Shown here piece by piece: positions 32,346 through 40,036 of a stretch of DNA of 54,735 bases. Source of the stretch: Ottowia thiooxydans DSM 14619 (GTDB lineage: Bacteria > Pseudomonadota > Gammaproteobacteria > Burkholderiales > Burkholderiaceae_C). The number at the start of each line of letters is the position of its first letter. Position 1 is the first letter of the stretch. Both the position numbers and the translations under genes were made by a program. The notes beneath the pieces were generated by a model. It made no database searches. It was not told where the DNA came from and saw nothing but the letters and a program-made list of their open reading frames with translations. Where the stretch lies: assembly GCF_000422885.1 (NCBI RefSeq), contig NZ_AUGX01000038.1, forward strand, positions 1 to 54,735. The letters run 5' to 3'.

Positions 32346-33131
32346 CTAACGCGATGATTTGCGGTCAAGGAAGCGACTCACCGCCTCTCGGTGCTCTGGG
32401 GAAATGAAAGACGCACCAAGCGAGACGGCCTCCTGCTCCAACGTGGATGGCAGATCGGCCGTTTGCGCAAATCGCTGCAATGCTTTGATGCGAGACAGTG
32501 CAGCCGCGGGCAGAGCCACCAACCGAGCCAGCAGCTCCTGCGTGGCATTTGCGAGCTCCGCCTTGGGAACTACGCGGTTGAGTAAGCCATAGCGCTCGGC
32601 GGTGGCAGCGTCCACAAACTCACCCAACATGAGCAACTCGTTCGCGCGCCCCAGGCCCACCGTGCGCTGCAGAAGATAAGAACAACCAAACTCTGGAGTG
32701 ATGCCAACACGAACAAACGGAAAACAGAACCGTGCGTTGTCCGATGCAATGCGCAAGTCACAGGCTAAAGCAATCGTCGCGCCTCCGCCCACCGCAACGC
32801 CGTTAATGCTCGCAACCACTGGCTTAGGCATGTTCTGAAGCACTTGGGCAAGCAAATTCGGCCCCTGTCGAATCCGGTCGCTCCATTGCTGCTCAGTATT
32901 TCCCGCCCCACGCTGAAACGTGTCCTGCAAGTCTCCTCCAGAACAGAACGCGTCATCACCGCTACCTGTAATGGCAACGGCCCGGATGGCGGTATCCGCC
33001 GCGGCGTCTTCACATACTTCCACGATCTGCCGTGTAGTGGCGTCGCCCAGCGCGTTACGCCGCTCGGGGCGGTTGATCGCGATGAAGGCAACCCCATCGC
33101 GTTTTTCGTAGATGAGATCGATGGCATTCAT
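32346..33131 (-). CDS. Enoyl-CoA hydratase/isomerase family protein
   Basis: This 261-residue crotonase-fold protein hydrates or isomerises an enoyl-CoA. The oxyanion-hole segments are SGGDLQDTF and NGVAVGGGATIALACDLRIAS, and the second catalytic region is VRVGITPEFGCSYLLQR with a Glu in the usual place. First gene of the leftward operon, led by the TTGACA/TATTGT promoter with the TGTCCGGACA operator. Together with the dehydrogenase it would carry out the oxidation-hydration steps of beta-oxidation on an unknown CoA ester. Confidence 0.92.
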   Translation of the reverse strand: MNAIDLIYEKRDGVAFIAINRPERRNALGDATTRQIVEVCEDAAADTAIRAVAITGSGDDAFCSGGDLQDTFQRGAGNTEQQWSDRIRQGPNLLAQVLQNMPKPVVASINGVAVGGGATIALACDLRIASDNARFCFPFVRVGITPEFGCSYLLQRTVGLGRANELLMLGEFVDAATAERYGLLNRVVPKAELANATQELLARLVALPAAALSRIKALQRFAQTADLPSTLEQEAVSLGASFISPEHREAVSRFLDRKSSR

Positions 33132-33157
33132 GCGACGAACAAGCTCATGTAATTAAG

Positions 33158-33197
33158 CATATGTCCGGACAATATGAGCTTTCTCTCAAGCTGTCAA
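33158..33197 (-). promoter_or_regulatory. Promoter and GntR-type operator of the leftward catabolic operon
   Basis: Minus-strand TTGACA (33197-33192), a 17-base spacer and TATTGT form a good sigma-70 promoter. A perfect 10-base palindrome TGTCCGGACA (33162-33171) begins inside the -10 box, and the wider CATATTGTCCGGACATATG extends the symmetry. Binding there would block open-complex formation. The same structure recurs at two other promoters of the locus. Confidence 0.8.
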
Positions 33198-33246
33198 TTG
33201 GGAGAAATCCAAACTTTCCTAGGTAAATTCACTAGGTGAATTCGCG

Positions 33247-33282
33247 TTGACATAGCTTGTCGGAAACTATATTGTCCGGATC
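33247..33282 (+). promoter_or_regulatory. Promoter and GntR-type operator of the divergent Bug gene
   Basis: TTGACA at 33247-33252, a 17-base spacer and TATTGT at 33270-33275. TTGTCCGGATCA follows with the left half of the palindrome intact and the right half degenerate. The same -35, spacing and operator phase appear at the facing promoter, so the two are probably controlled by one protein. Confidence 0.75.
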
Positions 33283-33371
33283 AGAACGCGTTAGGTCCCC
33301 AACTACATCAGACAAGCCAGACCCGGTACGGGGACTCCGGACGACTGGCAAACCCCACGAGGATTTCACAG

Positions 33372-34349
33372 ATGAAGCGTCGTTTTTCCCTTATCTCAGC
33401 CGTAGCCGTAGCAGCAGGAACACTATGCACTCCAGCAATGAGTGATCCTGCTTTCCCCCAGAAAACGGTCAACTTTGTCGTGCCGCTCGCAGCTGGCGGT
33501 GGTACGGACATTTTGGCGCGCAAGCTAGCGCAGCAGTTGGCTTCTATCTGGGGCCAGTCGGTGGTGGTCGAGAACGTAAGCGGTGCGAGCTCCATCATCG
33601 GTACTCAGCGTGTGGCTCGCGCCGCTCCAGACGGCTACACGCTTTTAGTGACCACCAACGGAGCCATCGTCGGGAATCGCTACCTGTTCAAGAGCCTGCC
33701 CTACAACCCGGACAAGGATTTCATTCCAGTTTCGCAGTTGGCGGACATCGATATGGTGGTACTCGCCAACAAAGCACTGGCCGCGAACTCACTGAAAGAG
33801 CTCATTGCACAAGCCAAGAAGGATCCCGGCAGCGTGACCTACGCCTCCTATGGCAACGGCTCGCAACCACACCTGCTTATGGAGCTGTTCAACAAACGCG
33901 AGAACATCCAGATCACACACGTTCCTTACAAGGGGCTGGGCCCGGCGCTCACCTCGGTGATGGCGGGGGAGACCATGCTCACGCTTACAGGGCGGGGATC
34001 GGGTGATGCGGCGATTCGCTCTGGCAAGACCAAGGTGCTGAACTACAACTCAGACAAGCGAGACCCAGCTTATCCGGACATTCCTACTTCGGCCGAATCC
34101 GGGTATCCCTACTTCAAGGTGGCGACGTGGCACGGCGTTTTTGCGCCACGGGGAACACCCAAAGACATCGTCAACAAAATCAATAAAGACGTACTCACTG
34201 TGCTCAATCAGCCCGAATTCCGTGAGGACATGGCCAAACGCGGTTACGAAATTCCTACGCGCAGCCCAGAGGAATTTGCCAACGTCATTCAAGATGAAGT
34301 CAAAGCCACTGGCGAGATGGTAAAGGCCGCGGGCCTCAAGCCAGAATGA
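33372..34349 (+). CDS. Bug/TctC-family periplasmic receptor 1
   Basis: This 325-residue tripartite tricarboxylate carrier-type binding protein begins with a signal peptide (about residues 1-24: two Arg, a hydrophobic core and CTPAMSDP). The family motif VPLAAGGGTDILARKLA and ENVSGASSIIG follow. Bug proteins bind carboxylates in the periplasm. No TctAB membrane partners are next to it, a common state in Burkholderiales. It is divergent from the catabolic operon and shares its operator type, so it probably delivers or senses the substrate. GAGG sits before the ATG. Confidence 0.92.
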   Translation: MKRRFSLISAVAVAAGTLCTPAMSDPAFPQKTVNFVVPLAAGGGTDILARKLAQQLASIWGQSVVVENVSGASSIIGTQRVARAAPDGYTLLVTTNGAIVGNRYLFKSLPYNPDKDFIPVSQLADIDMVVLANKALAANSLKELIAQAKKDPGSVTYASYGNGSQPHLLMELFNKRENIQITHVPYKGLGPALTSVMAGETMLTLTGRGSGDAAIRSGKTKVLNYNSDKRDPAYPDIPTSAESGYPYFKVATWHGVFAPRGTPKDIVNKINKDVLTVLNQPEFREDMAKRGYEIPTRSPEEFANVIQDEVKATGEMVKAAGLKPE

Positions 34350-34417
34350 GCGGGCTGGGCTTAGTGAGCTGAAACGAATCCGTCACTGGATTCGTATCCC
34401 ATGACACCCAACTCCCA

Positions 34418-34477
34418 TCGTTCACCGTGAGCCTGTCGACGTGCAGCGCAAGGCTTCGACAAGCTCAGCCCGAACGG
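34418..34477. repeat. Imperfect inverted repeat (REP-like)
   Basis: GCTTCGACAAGCTCAGCCC at the right pairs imperfectly with CGTTCACCGTGAGCCTGTCGA at the left, around 17 of 21 positions. The motif is a frequent intergenic repeat in betaproteobacteria. It lies between two convergent Bug genes, just before a terminator. Confidence 0.55.
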
Positions 34478-34512
34478 TATTGATTAGGCTTTACGAAAGT
34501 CTCACACGAAGC

Positions 34513-34549
34513 AAAGGCCGATCAGTCAAACCAACTGGTCGGCCTTTTT
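34513..34549 (+). terminator. Intrinsic terminator between the two Bug genes
   Basis: AAAGGCCGATCAGT and ACTGGTCGGCCTTT form a 14-base stem with one G-T wobble. A T-run follows on the plus strand and a short one on the minus strand. It lies between convergent genes, so it could stop transcription from both sides. Confidence 0.8.
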
Positions 34550-34575
34550 GCTGCTACCGCAACAACCTAAACACT

Positions 34576-35559
34576 TCAAACAGTAGCGCCGGTCATCTTC
34601 ACCACGTCAGTCCACTTCTTAAGCTCATCGGCAATGAACGTACCAGACTGAGCTGCATCGAGCGGCATGGGCTCCATCCCCATACTCAGCAGCTTCTCGC
34701 GATTGCGCGGGTTGGAGAGGTATTCCACAATGCTCGCATTAAGCCGCGTCACGACGGCCTCCGGCATTTTCGCCGGCCCCATCACCCCGTACCAGGCCTT
34801 CAGATCGAAGTCCGGCAACCCCTGCTGCGCGAGGGGTTGAACGTCAGGAAGCGCCGGTGACGGCTGTGCCGCCGTCAGCCCCAATGCTCGCAGCTTGTTG
34901 GTGCGGATATGGGGCAGGGCGGTAGGAATGTCGGTGAACATCATCGTCAGCTGGCCACCAATCAGATCCTGCATGGCCAGGGCGCTACCCTTATAGGGCA
35001 CATGCAGCATGTCCACTTTGGCGAGATTCTTGAACAGCTCTCCGCTAAGGTGTTGTGAGGTCCCCGCGCCGGAAGAGCCAAAAGAGAGCTTTCCCGGTTG
35101 CGCTTTTGCCAGCGCTATCAGCTCCTGCACATTCCGCACGGGCACTGCCGAATTCAACACCAGTACATTCTTTTGCACGACGGTGGCGGAGATGCTCGTG
35201 AAATCCTTGAGAGCGTCAAACGGCAGGCGTGATCCGTACATACTGGGCGCAATACCATGCGTTGCGCTGGAGGCCATCACGAGGATATAGCCGTCGGGCG
35301 TAGCACGGGCCACATACTCGGCACCGATATTGCCGCCTGCTCCGGTCCTGTTCTCCACCACCACAGGTTGACCAAGCTTTTCGCTTAGATGTTGACCCAG
35401 CATACGAGCGAGCTGATCAAGTGCACCGCCTGCAGAAAAGGGGTTGATCAGGTGCACTGGCTTGACCGGGTAGTTCTGTGCTGAGCCTTGAGCCCAGGCT
35501 AGCCCAGGCGCGGTAGCACCTACGGCCAGAGCTTGAATCAATTGACGTCTTTGCATCAC
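34576..35559 (-). CDS. Bug/TctC-family periplasmic receptor 2
   Basis: This 327-residue carboxylate-binding receptor starts MMQRRQLIQALAV with a cleavage region near GLAWAQ. The RR-x-L-x-Q pattern is close to a Tat signal, not rare among Bug proteins. NPFSAGGALDQLARMLG and ENRTGAGGNIG are the family motifs. It is the last gene of the UbiD operon, 31 bases after DUF169, which points to a role in supplying the acid to the decarboxylase. It differs clearly from receptor 1, so two substrates or two steps may be sensed. Confidence 0.9.
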   Translation of the reverse strand: MMQRRQLIQALAVGATAPGLAWAQGSAQNYPVKPVHLINPFSAGGALDQLARMLGQHLSEKLGQPVVVENRTGAGGNIGAEYVARATPDGYILVMASSATHGIAPSMYGSRLPFDALKDFTSISATVVQKNVLVLNSAVPVRNVQELIALAKAQPGKLSFGSSGAGTSQHLSGELFKNLAKVDMLHVPYKGSALAMQDLIGGQLTMMFTDIPTALPHIRTNKLRALGLTAAQPSPALPDVQPLAQQGLPDFDLKAWYGVMGPAKMPEAVVTRLNASIVEYLSNPRNREKLLSMGMEPMPLDAAQSGTFIADELKKWTDVVKMTGATV

Positions 35560-35590
35560 TTTTTGTCTCCGTGGTTGAGCTTGTCGTTAC

Positions 35591-36385
35591 TTAGAGCTTG
35601 CCTGCGTAACTCGCCTGAAATGCCATGGCTGGATCACACTGAATGCCGTAGGGCGGTATCGGATAGCGGATTCCGTGACTCGCAAGCCACTCGAGCCCTA
35701 AGACGATTTCCTGTATGTGCGAAACCTGTAGCGCTATCAACATCTCATCGTCCTGAACCCCACCAAACTTGCGTTCGGCATAACACGGAATCGCCATGCT
35801 GGGCTCGCGCGTTGCCAGCCCCGCACCCCAGCTGTCTGCGCAGGCAGATTCACCTGTAGTGCCGAACTGATAGCGCACATAACTACGGTGCTGCAAGGCA
35901 TTGATGAGCGTGACCATTTGCCCTGGGGTTGCGTAGATCAGTACTGTGTCGGGGTCAATCAAGCGGCCCGATGCCAGTGGCGACAGCACAACGCCCACAT
36001 ATTTGCCATGCGGCACACGCGGCATCTCCGCCTGATGCTTCTGAGAAGCCTCAATAGTGGCAAACCACACACCGTGAAACATGCTGCCATCCAGGTACTT
36101 GGCGCCCGGTGCATTCAGCCCCATCACGCCGCCGCAATTGCTGTTGGCGGCCACGTTCTCATGCGTTGCCCCCATGGTCCATCCCAGCCAGCGAGCCTGC
36201 CCCACGAGTTGACACATCGAGAACCGCACCCCGGCAGCTGGCCACCGAATACTCTTAATAGCCTTCATCTCATCCACGGTCTCGAATAGCTTCAAGGCCA
36301 GCGGTGCGGTGCGCAGGCGAAGGCGCTGCGTCAGCCGCTCTACCAGATCCGCGTAGTTGATGTCTGTAGCCACTGCATCAGTCAT
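35591..36385 (-). CDS. DUF169 protein
   Basis: This 264-residue DUF169 protein has the family segment RTAPLALKLFETVDEM near the start, SMCQLVGQARWLGWTMGATHENV with a cysteine, and a later GTTGESACADSWG with another. DUF169 proteins are cytosolic and of unknown function; they sit with decarboxylase-like and redox genes. It overlaps the UbiX stop by 8 bases, so it is translated with it. It may help the decarboxylase or bind a cofactor. Confidence 0.8.
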   Translation of the reverse strand: MTDAVATDINYADLVERLTQRLRLRTAPLALKLFETVDEMKAIKSIRWPAAGVRFSMCQLVGQARWLGWTMGATHENVAANSNCGGVMGLNAPGAKYLDGSMFHGVWFATIEASQKHQAEMPRVPHGKYVGVVLSPLASGRLIDPDTVLIYATPGQMVTLINALQHRSYVRYQFGTTGESACADSWGAGLATREPSMAIPCYAERKFGGVQDDEMLIALQVSHIQEIVLGLEWLASHGIRYPIPPYGIQCDPAMAFQASYAGKL

Positions 36386-37049
36386 GGGTCATTGCTCCTT
36401 GTGGGGATTGCGCTTGTGCGCCGGCGCTTGATGGGATCGTCGCGGCCAACAACGAGCGACTGGTTTCACCCCAACGCGGTGCGGCCTCGCATTCGATGTC
36501 TATGAGATCAAGACAACGCATGACGCTGTGATCGACGATGTCGGCCACCGTTTGCGGGCGGTTGTAGAACGCAGGCACAGGCGGAAACACGATTGCGCCG
36601 GCCTGGGATACACGCAACATGCTCTCGATGTGTCCCACGTGCAGCGGTGTCTCGCGAAGCATGAGCACCACTCGGCGACGCTCCTTGAGCGCCACGTCTG
36701 CCGCCCGCGCAATCAGCTCCCCGGTATTGCCCCACGCAAGATTCGACATGGTCTTGATAGAGCAGGGCGCCACAACCATCCCATGAATCTTGAACGAGCC
36801 GGATGAAATGCTCGCACCGATATCCACACTGGAATGCACAACGTCGGCCATCGCCTCGACATCGGCCACGGTCAACGAAGTCTCAAGTTGCAGCGTTTGC
36901 CGAGCGGATCGGCTCACCACGAGGTGGGTTTCAACATCGGGCGTGGCGCGCAGAATCTCCAGCAGCCGAATGCCGTAGGCACTGCCGCTTGCACCGGAGA
37001 TTCCCACCACCACGCGCTTCTTGCCAGAGGCGCGGGTGTTGTTCGTCAT
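36378..37049 (-). CDS. UbiX-type prenyl-FMN synthase
   Basis: This 223-residue flavin prenyltransferase makes the prenylated FMN needed by UbiD-family decarboxylases. The FMN-binding start VVVGISGASGSAYGIRLLEIL and APCSIKTMSNLAWGNTGELIARAADVALKERR are characteristic, with the Ser-rich phosphate loop in the first. The longest frame starts at 37082, but the ATG at 37049 overlaps the previous stop as ATGA and begins MTNNTRAS just before the motif. Its partner UbiD is two genes upstream in the same operon. It is an accessory copy rather than the ubiquinone pathway gene. Confidence 0.9.
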   Translation of the reverse strand: MTNNTRASGKKRVVVGISGASGSAYGIRLLEILRATPDVETHLVVSRSARQTLQLETSLTVADVEAMADVVHSSVDIGASISSGSFKIHGMVVAPCSIKTMSNLAWGNTGELIARAADVALKERRRVVLMLRETPLHVGHIESMLRVSQAGAIVFPPVPAFYNRPQTVADIVDHSVMRCLDLIDIECEAAPRWGETSRSLLAATIPSSAGAQAQSPQGAMTHD

Positions 37050-37483
37050 TCCACACTCACCTTGAAGCAGACCTGGCCCCAACTGCCATTACAAAAGCCG
37101 GCATCTTGGCAGCTGAATGAGTTGAACCACATGCCATTGGGATCTAGCCCTTCGGCAATGCGGTCATGCGCCATCGCTGCATGAATGGTCATGGGTGCAA
37201 CGGCGTAAATGCAGATGTTGCAGGACTTGACCACACCCGCCGCACTCACTTCAATGCGGTCACCATCCTTGAAGCCCGCAGCGCAGCCATGCGAGGACAC
37301 CACCGTGGCCACCACGGTGCGTCGGTTGGCTTCAGGAAGAGCCTCCGCGGCTCGACGTCGACGTTCATCGGCACGGAACTCGGCTACCTGCTCGTCGGTA
37401 TAGCCCATGTTGGCCTGGAATTTCTCCCAGTTGAAGGGCTTGCGTGCCTTGGGGGCACCTGGAGGATTGGAGATATCGCTCAT
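37046..37483 (-). CDS. TIGR04076-like cysteine-rich protein
   Basis: This 145-residue protein looks like the TIGR04076 family. A hydrophilic front (PKARKPFNWEKFQ) leads to VVATVVSSHGCAAGFKDGDRIEV, followed by SCNICIYAVAP, then FSCQDAGFC and QVCFKV. The conserved cysteines suggest metal or Fe-S binding, but that is inference. It lies between UbiD and UbiX, so it may be a small subunit or chaperone of the decarboxylase system. Its product would be cytosolic. Confidence 0.65.
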   Translation of the reverse strand: MSDISNPPGAPKARKPFNWEKFQANMGYTDEQVAEFRADERRRRAAEALPEANRRTVVATVVSSHGCAAGFKDGDRIEVSAAGVVKSCNICIYAVAPMTIHAAMAHDRIAEGLDPNGMWFNSFSCQDAGFCNGSWGQVCFKVSVE

Positions 37484-37536
37484 GATGTTCGCCTTTCAAT
37501 CAACTTGAACAACGCAAATCAGATTTTCTGTTTGCA

Positions 37537-39009
37537 TCAGTAGCTGCGCGAGAGCAGGGATTTCAAATAGTCCGGCTGCCTGGCACGCAGTTTGGCGGCC
37601 GCTTCCGTGCCGATCCACTCTTCAATGGCCACGTTCTCGAAGACACCTCGTGTGTAGCGGTCCGAGCTGCTGAACGACGCTGTTGCGTCGATGTACACCT
37701 TACGCCCGGTGCCCGCTGCATCGCCTTCCGCCAGCATGCCACTCACCTTGGCTCGCGGGGAGAGCATCAATCCCTCCTTCATGTCCGATCGTGTGATGAC
37801 CGCCCACATGACATCATCTGCATTGGTGATGTCGATGTCGTGGTCTACCGCAATCACCCAGCCCATATCGGAGTGCGCCGAAAGCGCACCAAACGCGAGG
37901 TTGTTCTGCAATCCTTCGTCCCGAAAGCTCTTTCGCCGGATGCGGATCACCACACCCAGACAGCCTCGCATGGCCTGGAGCACATGACAGTTCTCAAACA
38001 CGCGGGGGCTGATGCGGCGGCAGGCATCGAACACTGAGGCCTCGGCGGGTAACGCCATAAGGTTTGTCGTCTCGGCGTTGACCGCCAGCGGGAACCAATA
38101 CACAGGATTGTTGCGGTGCGTAATGGCCGTCACATTGAATTCCCAGACGCGCCATGCCCGGCCCATATAGCCACCAGCCTCCGGCATCATCCCTTTTTCA
38201 CCGTCTTTGCCGGAGTCTTCTTCAGAAGCTAACCGGTCGGTATCTATATAACCTTCAAGCACGTACTCAGCTTCTGCCAGACTCCACGCACCTTCTTGTG
38301 TACGGCACTTGACGAACTCCACAGCTTCCCCCTGCAGAGCGCCGGCCATTCCCATCTCGTCGTAGCCCAGAGGCGTGAGGGTTTGCTGGGTGCTGCCAGA
38401 GCATGCGAGTAAAACAGCAGGTCCCGCGCCAATGTTCACGCTGATGGGAATGCGCCGCTCACCGCGAGCGCGCAGTTTTCGGGCAATCTCCAGCATATGG
38501 CGGCCCGCCTGAATCGTGATGCAAGTCAGGTCCGCACCAAGCACGCGCATGCGGTGGTACGAGCCGTTGAAAGCCCCCGTATCCGGATCACGCACCAAAG
38601 CCAACCCGCCGGTGATCACATAGCCGGCATCTGCCGATGTCTGCTGCGTAAGCGGCAACGTCTTGAACAGGTCAATGCCACTGGTAATCACGTTCTGCTG
38701 GCAAGCGGCGCTGGTAGTTTCCCTGGAGGGAATGGGGTTCAATGCCGCGTCAGCAAGGCGCTCAGGAAGATTGATGGGGTCAATACCGCACCAGCGCGCA
38801 ATGCGCTTGCGATCACTGAAAACGTTGGTGACGATGCGCTGGCCTTCATGGCCACGCACGTTTTCGAAGACCACCATCGGCCCATTGTCCGTGGTCCGGG
38901 CAATTGACGCGATTTCCAGATAGGGACTAGCCTCGCGCGTAATGCTCAACAAGTCATCGTTTGCCTGGGCTTCAGCCATTGCGGCCGAAAGACTCTTTAC
39001 AGCTTGCAT
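37537..39009 (-). CDS. UbiD-family prenyl-FMN decarboxylase
   Basis: This 490-residue decarboxylase acts reversibly on aromatic or unsaturated acids with prenyl-FMN. Visible family parts are VFENVRGHEGQRIVTNVFSDR, NIGAGPAVLLACSGS, VEFVKCRTQEGAWS and the C-terminal GWVIAVDHDIDI with ITRSDMKEG. The ATG at 39009 is preferred, as GGAGAC is close upstream and the longer frame crosses the operator. Its operon includes UbiX, so the cofactor is supplied locally. Substrate candidates are aromatic dicarboxylates or a conjugated acid; the sequence alone does not say. Confidence 0.92.
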   Translation of the reverse strand: MQAVKSLSAAMAEAQANDDLLSITREASPYLEIASIARTTDNGPMVVFENVRGHEGQRIVTNVFSDRKRIARWCGIDPINLPERLADAALNPIPSRETTSAACQQNVITSGIDLFKTLPLTQQTSADAGYVITGGLALVRDPDTGAFNGSYHRMRVLGADLTCITIQAGRHMLEIARKLRARGERRIPISVNIGAGPAVLLACSGSTQQTLTPLGYDEMGMAGALQGEAVEFVKCRTQEGAWSLAEAEYVLEGYIDTDRLASEEDSGKDGEKGMMPEAGGYMGRAWRVWEFNVTAITHRNNPVYWFPLAVNAETTNLMALPAEASVFDACRRISPRVFENCHVLQAMRGCLGVVIRIRRKSFRDEGLQNNLAFGALSAHSDMGWVIAVDHDIDITNADDVMWAVITRSDMKEGLMLSPRAKVSGMLAEGDAAGTGRKVYIDATASFSSSDRYTRGVFENVAIEEWIGTEAAAKLRARQPDYLKSLLSRSY

Positions 39010-39035
39010 CGTGTCTCCGTGGGTTTCCATCTCAT

Positions 39036-39071
39036 TTGTCCGGACTATATAAGAAAGAAACCGCTTGTCAA
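39036..39071 (-). promoter_or_regulatory. Promoter and GntR-type operator of the UbiD operon
   Basis: Minus-strand TTGACA (39071-39066), a 16-base spacer and TATAGT, followed by CCGGACAAATG. TAGTCCGGACAA matches the operators at 33158 and 33247 in sequence and position relative to the -10 box. It ties the second operon to the first. Confidence 0.8.
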
Positions 39072-39158
39072 GCACATGCGCACCTAAGGAAAACCCTCTC
39101 GTAAACGGAAAAACCTCATGCCCAGCCAAGGTCCTTACACATCCATCGTCGTGTGCAT

Positions 39159-39307
39159 CTACGGATTCGGAGAGGGGATGCTAACTGTGGCCTGCGGCGT
39201 CACAAATGTTCCCAACAGCGCGTGCGATTGATTGGCTTTGCACCCTGCAGCCGTCAGCGCAACGCCCACTGCGATCCACAGCCGGAGCTTTCCTCTGGAT
39301 ATATGGA
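39159..39307 (-). pseudogene. Possible small lipoprotein frame without a normal start
   Basis: A minus-strand frame ending at 39159 reads LRLWIAVGVALTAAGC and then about 25 more residues to a stop. LTAAGC is a clean lipobox after a hydrophobic stretch with basic residues upstream (RGKLR). AGAGGAAAG precedes it, but no ATG, GTG or TTG is in a useful place; the codon where ATG is expected reads GGA. It may be a damaged lipoprotein gene or use a rare CTG start. The rest of 39072-39365 holds nothing else I can assign. Confidence 0.35.
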
Positions 39308-39365
39308 GACCACGCCTAGACTGACCTAACGTGATACTGCTGTGGAGGCTCTTTGGAGGAGGTTG

Positions 39366-39902
39366 TTAAGGAAACAGCGTCCGATCAAGCAGTTCTATGG
39401 CGTCATCAATATCAGCGCGGCCAAGCAATGGAACGCTTGCAGCGCGAACGGCATAGAACTGAACGACGGGGCGAATCGATTTCGCACCCGTCGATTTGGT
39501 CTGCGTCAGGTCCGTCGCAGAGGGCAGGGCGGCCAGCCGCATCAGCGCATGACGCTCTGCAGCCAACTCCGCCTTCTGGATCGTGGCTCTCAACTCGCTC
39601 AACGCGGGGTTGTCCTTCGCAATGGCACGCCGCGCCGAACGCAGCGGGCGAACCACACTGTTGCGCCAATTGCGCACGCAGGTATCGGCCGCTTCAACAT
39701 CAGACGAGGTGATGGCTGCCGCACCGATTGGGCTAGACACATGGGCGAGATGCAGCAAGACCAGGACGTCGAGATCCAGTTCGTTCTGCAAGAGAAGACA
39801 GGCAGTAGCCACACCTGGCCTTGCATAAACTTGAAGCGCGTATTCCCAGGCCGCTTCGGCGTCTACAGCGGCGTCGCGATCAGCATCTGAATTGAGTTCC
39901 AT
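39366..39902 (-). CDS. TIGR02444-family protein
   Basis: This 178-residue protein (195 if it starts at 39953) is of the TIGR02444 family of proteobacterial cytosolic proteins. Recognition comes from YALQVYARPGVATACLLLQNELDLDVLVLLHLAHV followed by RNWRNSVVRPLRSARRAI. The ATG of MELNSDAD gives a family-like N-terminus, but no ribosome binding site is obvious. Function unknown. It stands alone between the UbiD operon and pabBC. Confidence 0.75.
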   Translation of the reverse strand: MELNSDADRDAAVDAEAAWEYALQVYARPGVATACLLLQNELDLDVLVLLHLAHVSSPIGAAAITSSDVEAADTCVRNWRNSVVRPLRSARRAIAKDNPALSELRATIQKAELAAERHALMRLAALPSATDLTQTKSTGAKSIRPVVQFYAVRAASVPLLGRADIDDAIELLDRTLFP

Positions 39903-40036
39903 ACGTGGATCTTGCCACCACACGCGCCCTAGCGCACGCATGATGCGGCACAACTCGATTACTGATGTGCCAACCGTGTATCAACGCTTTCGATTGCGGC
40001 GCGCGTCAGGAGAGCACAAATCGCAAAAACCTCTGA

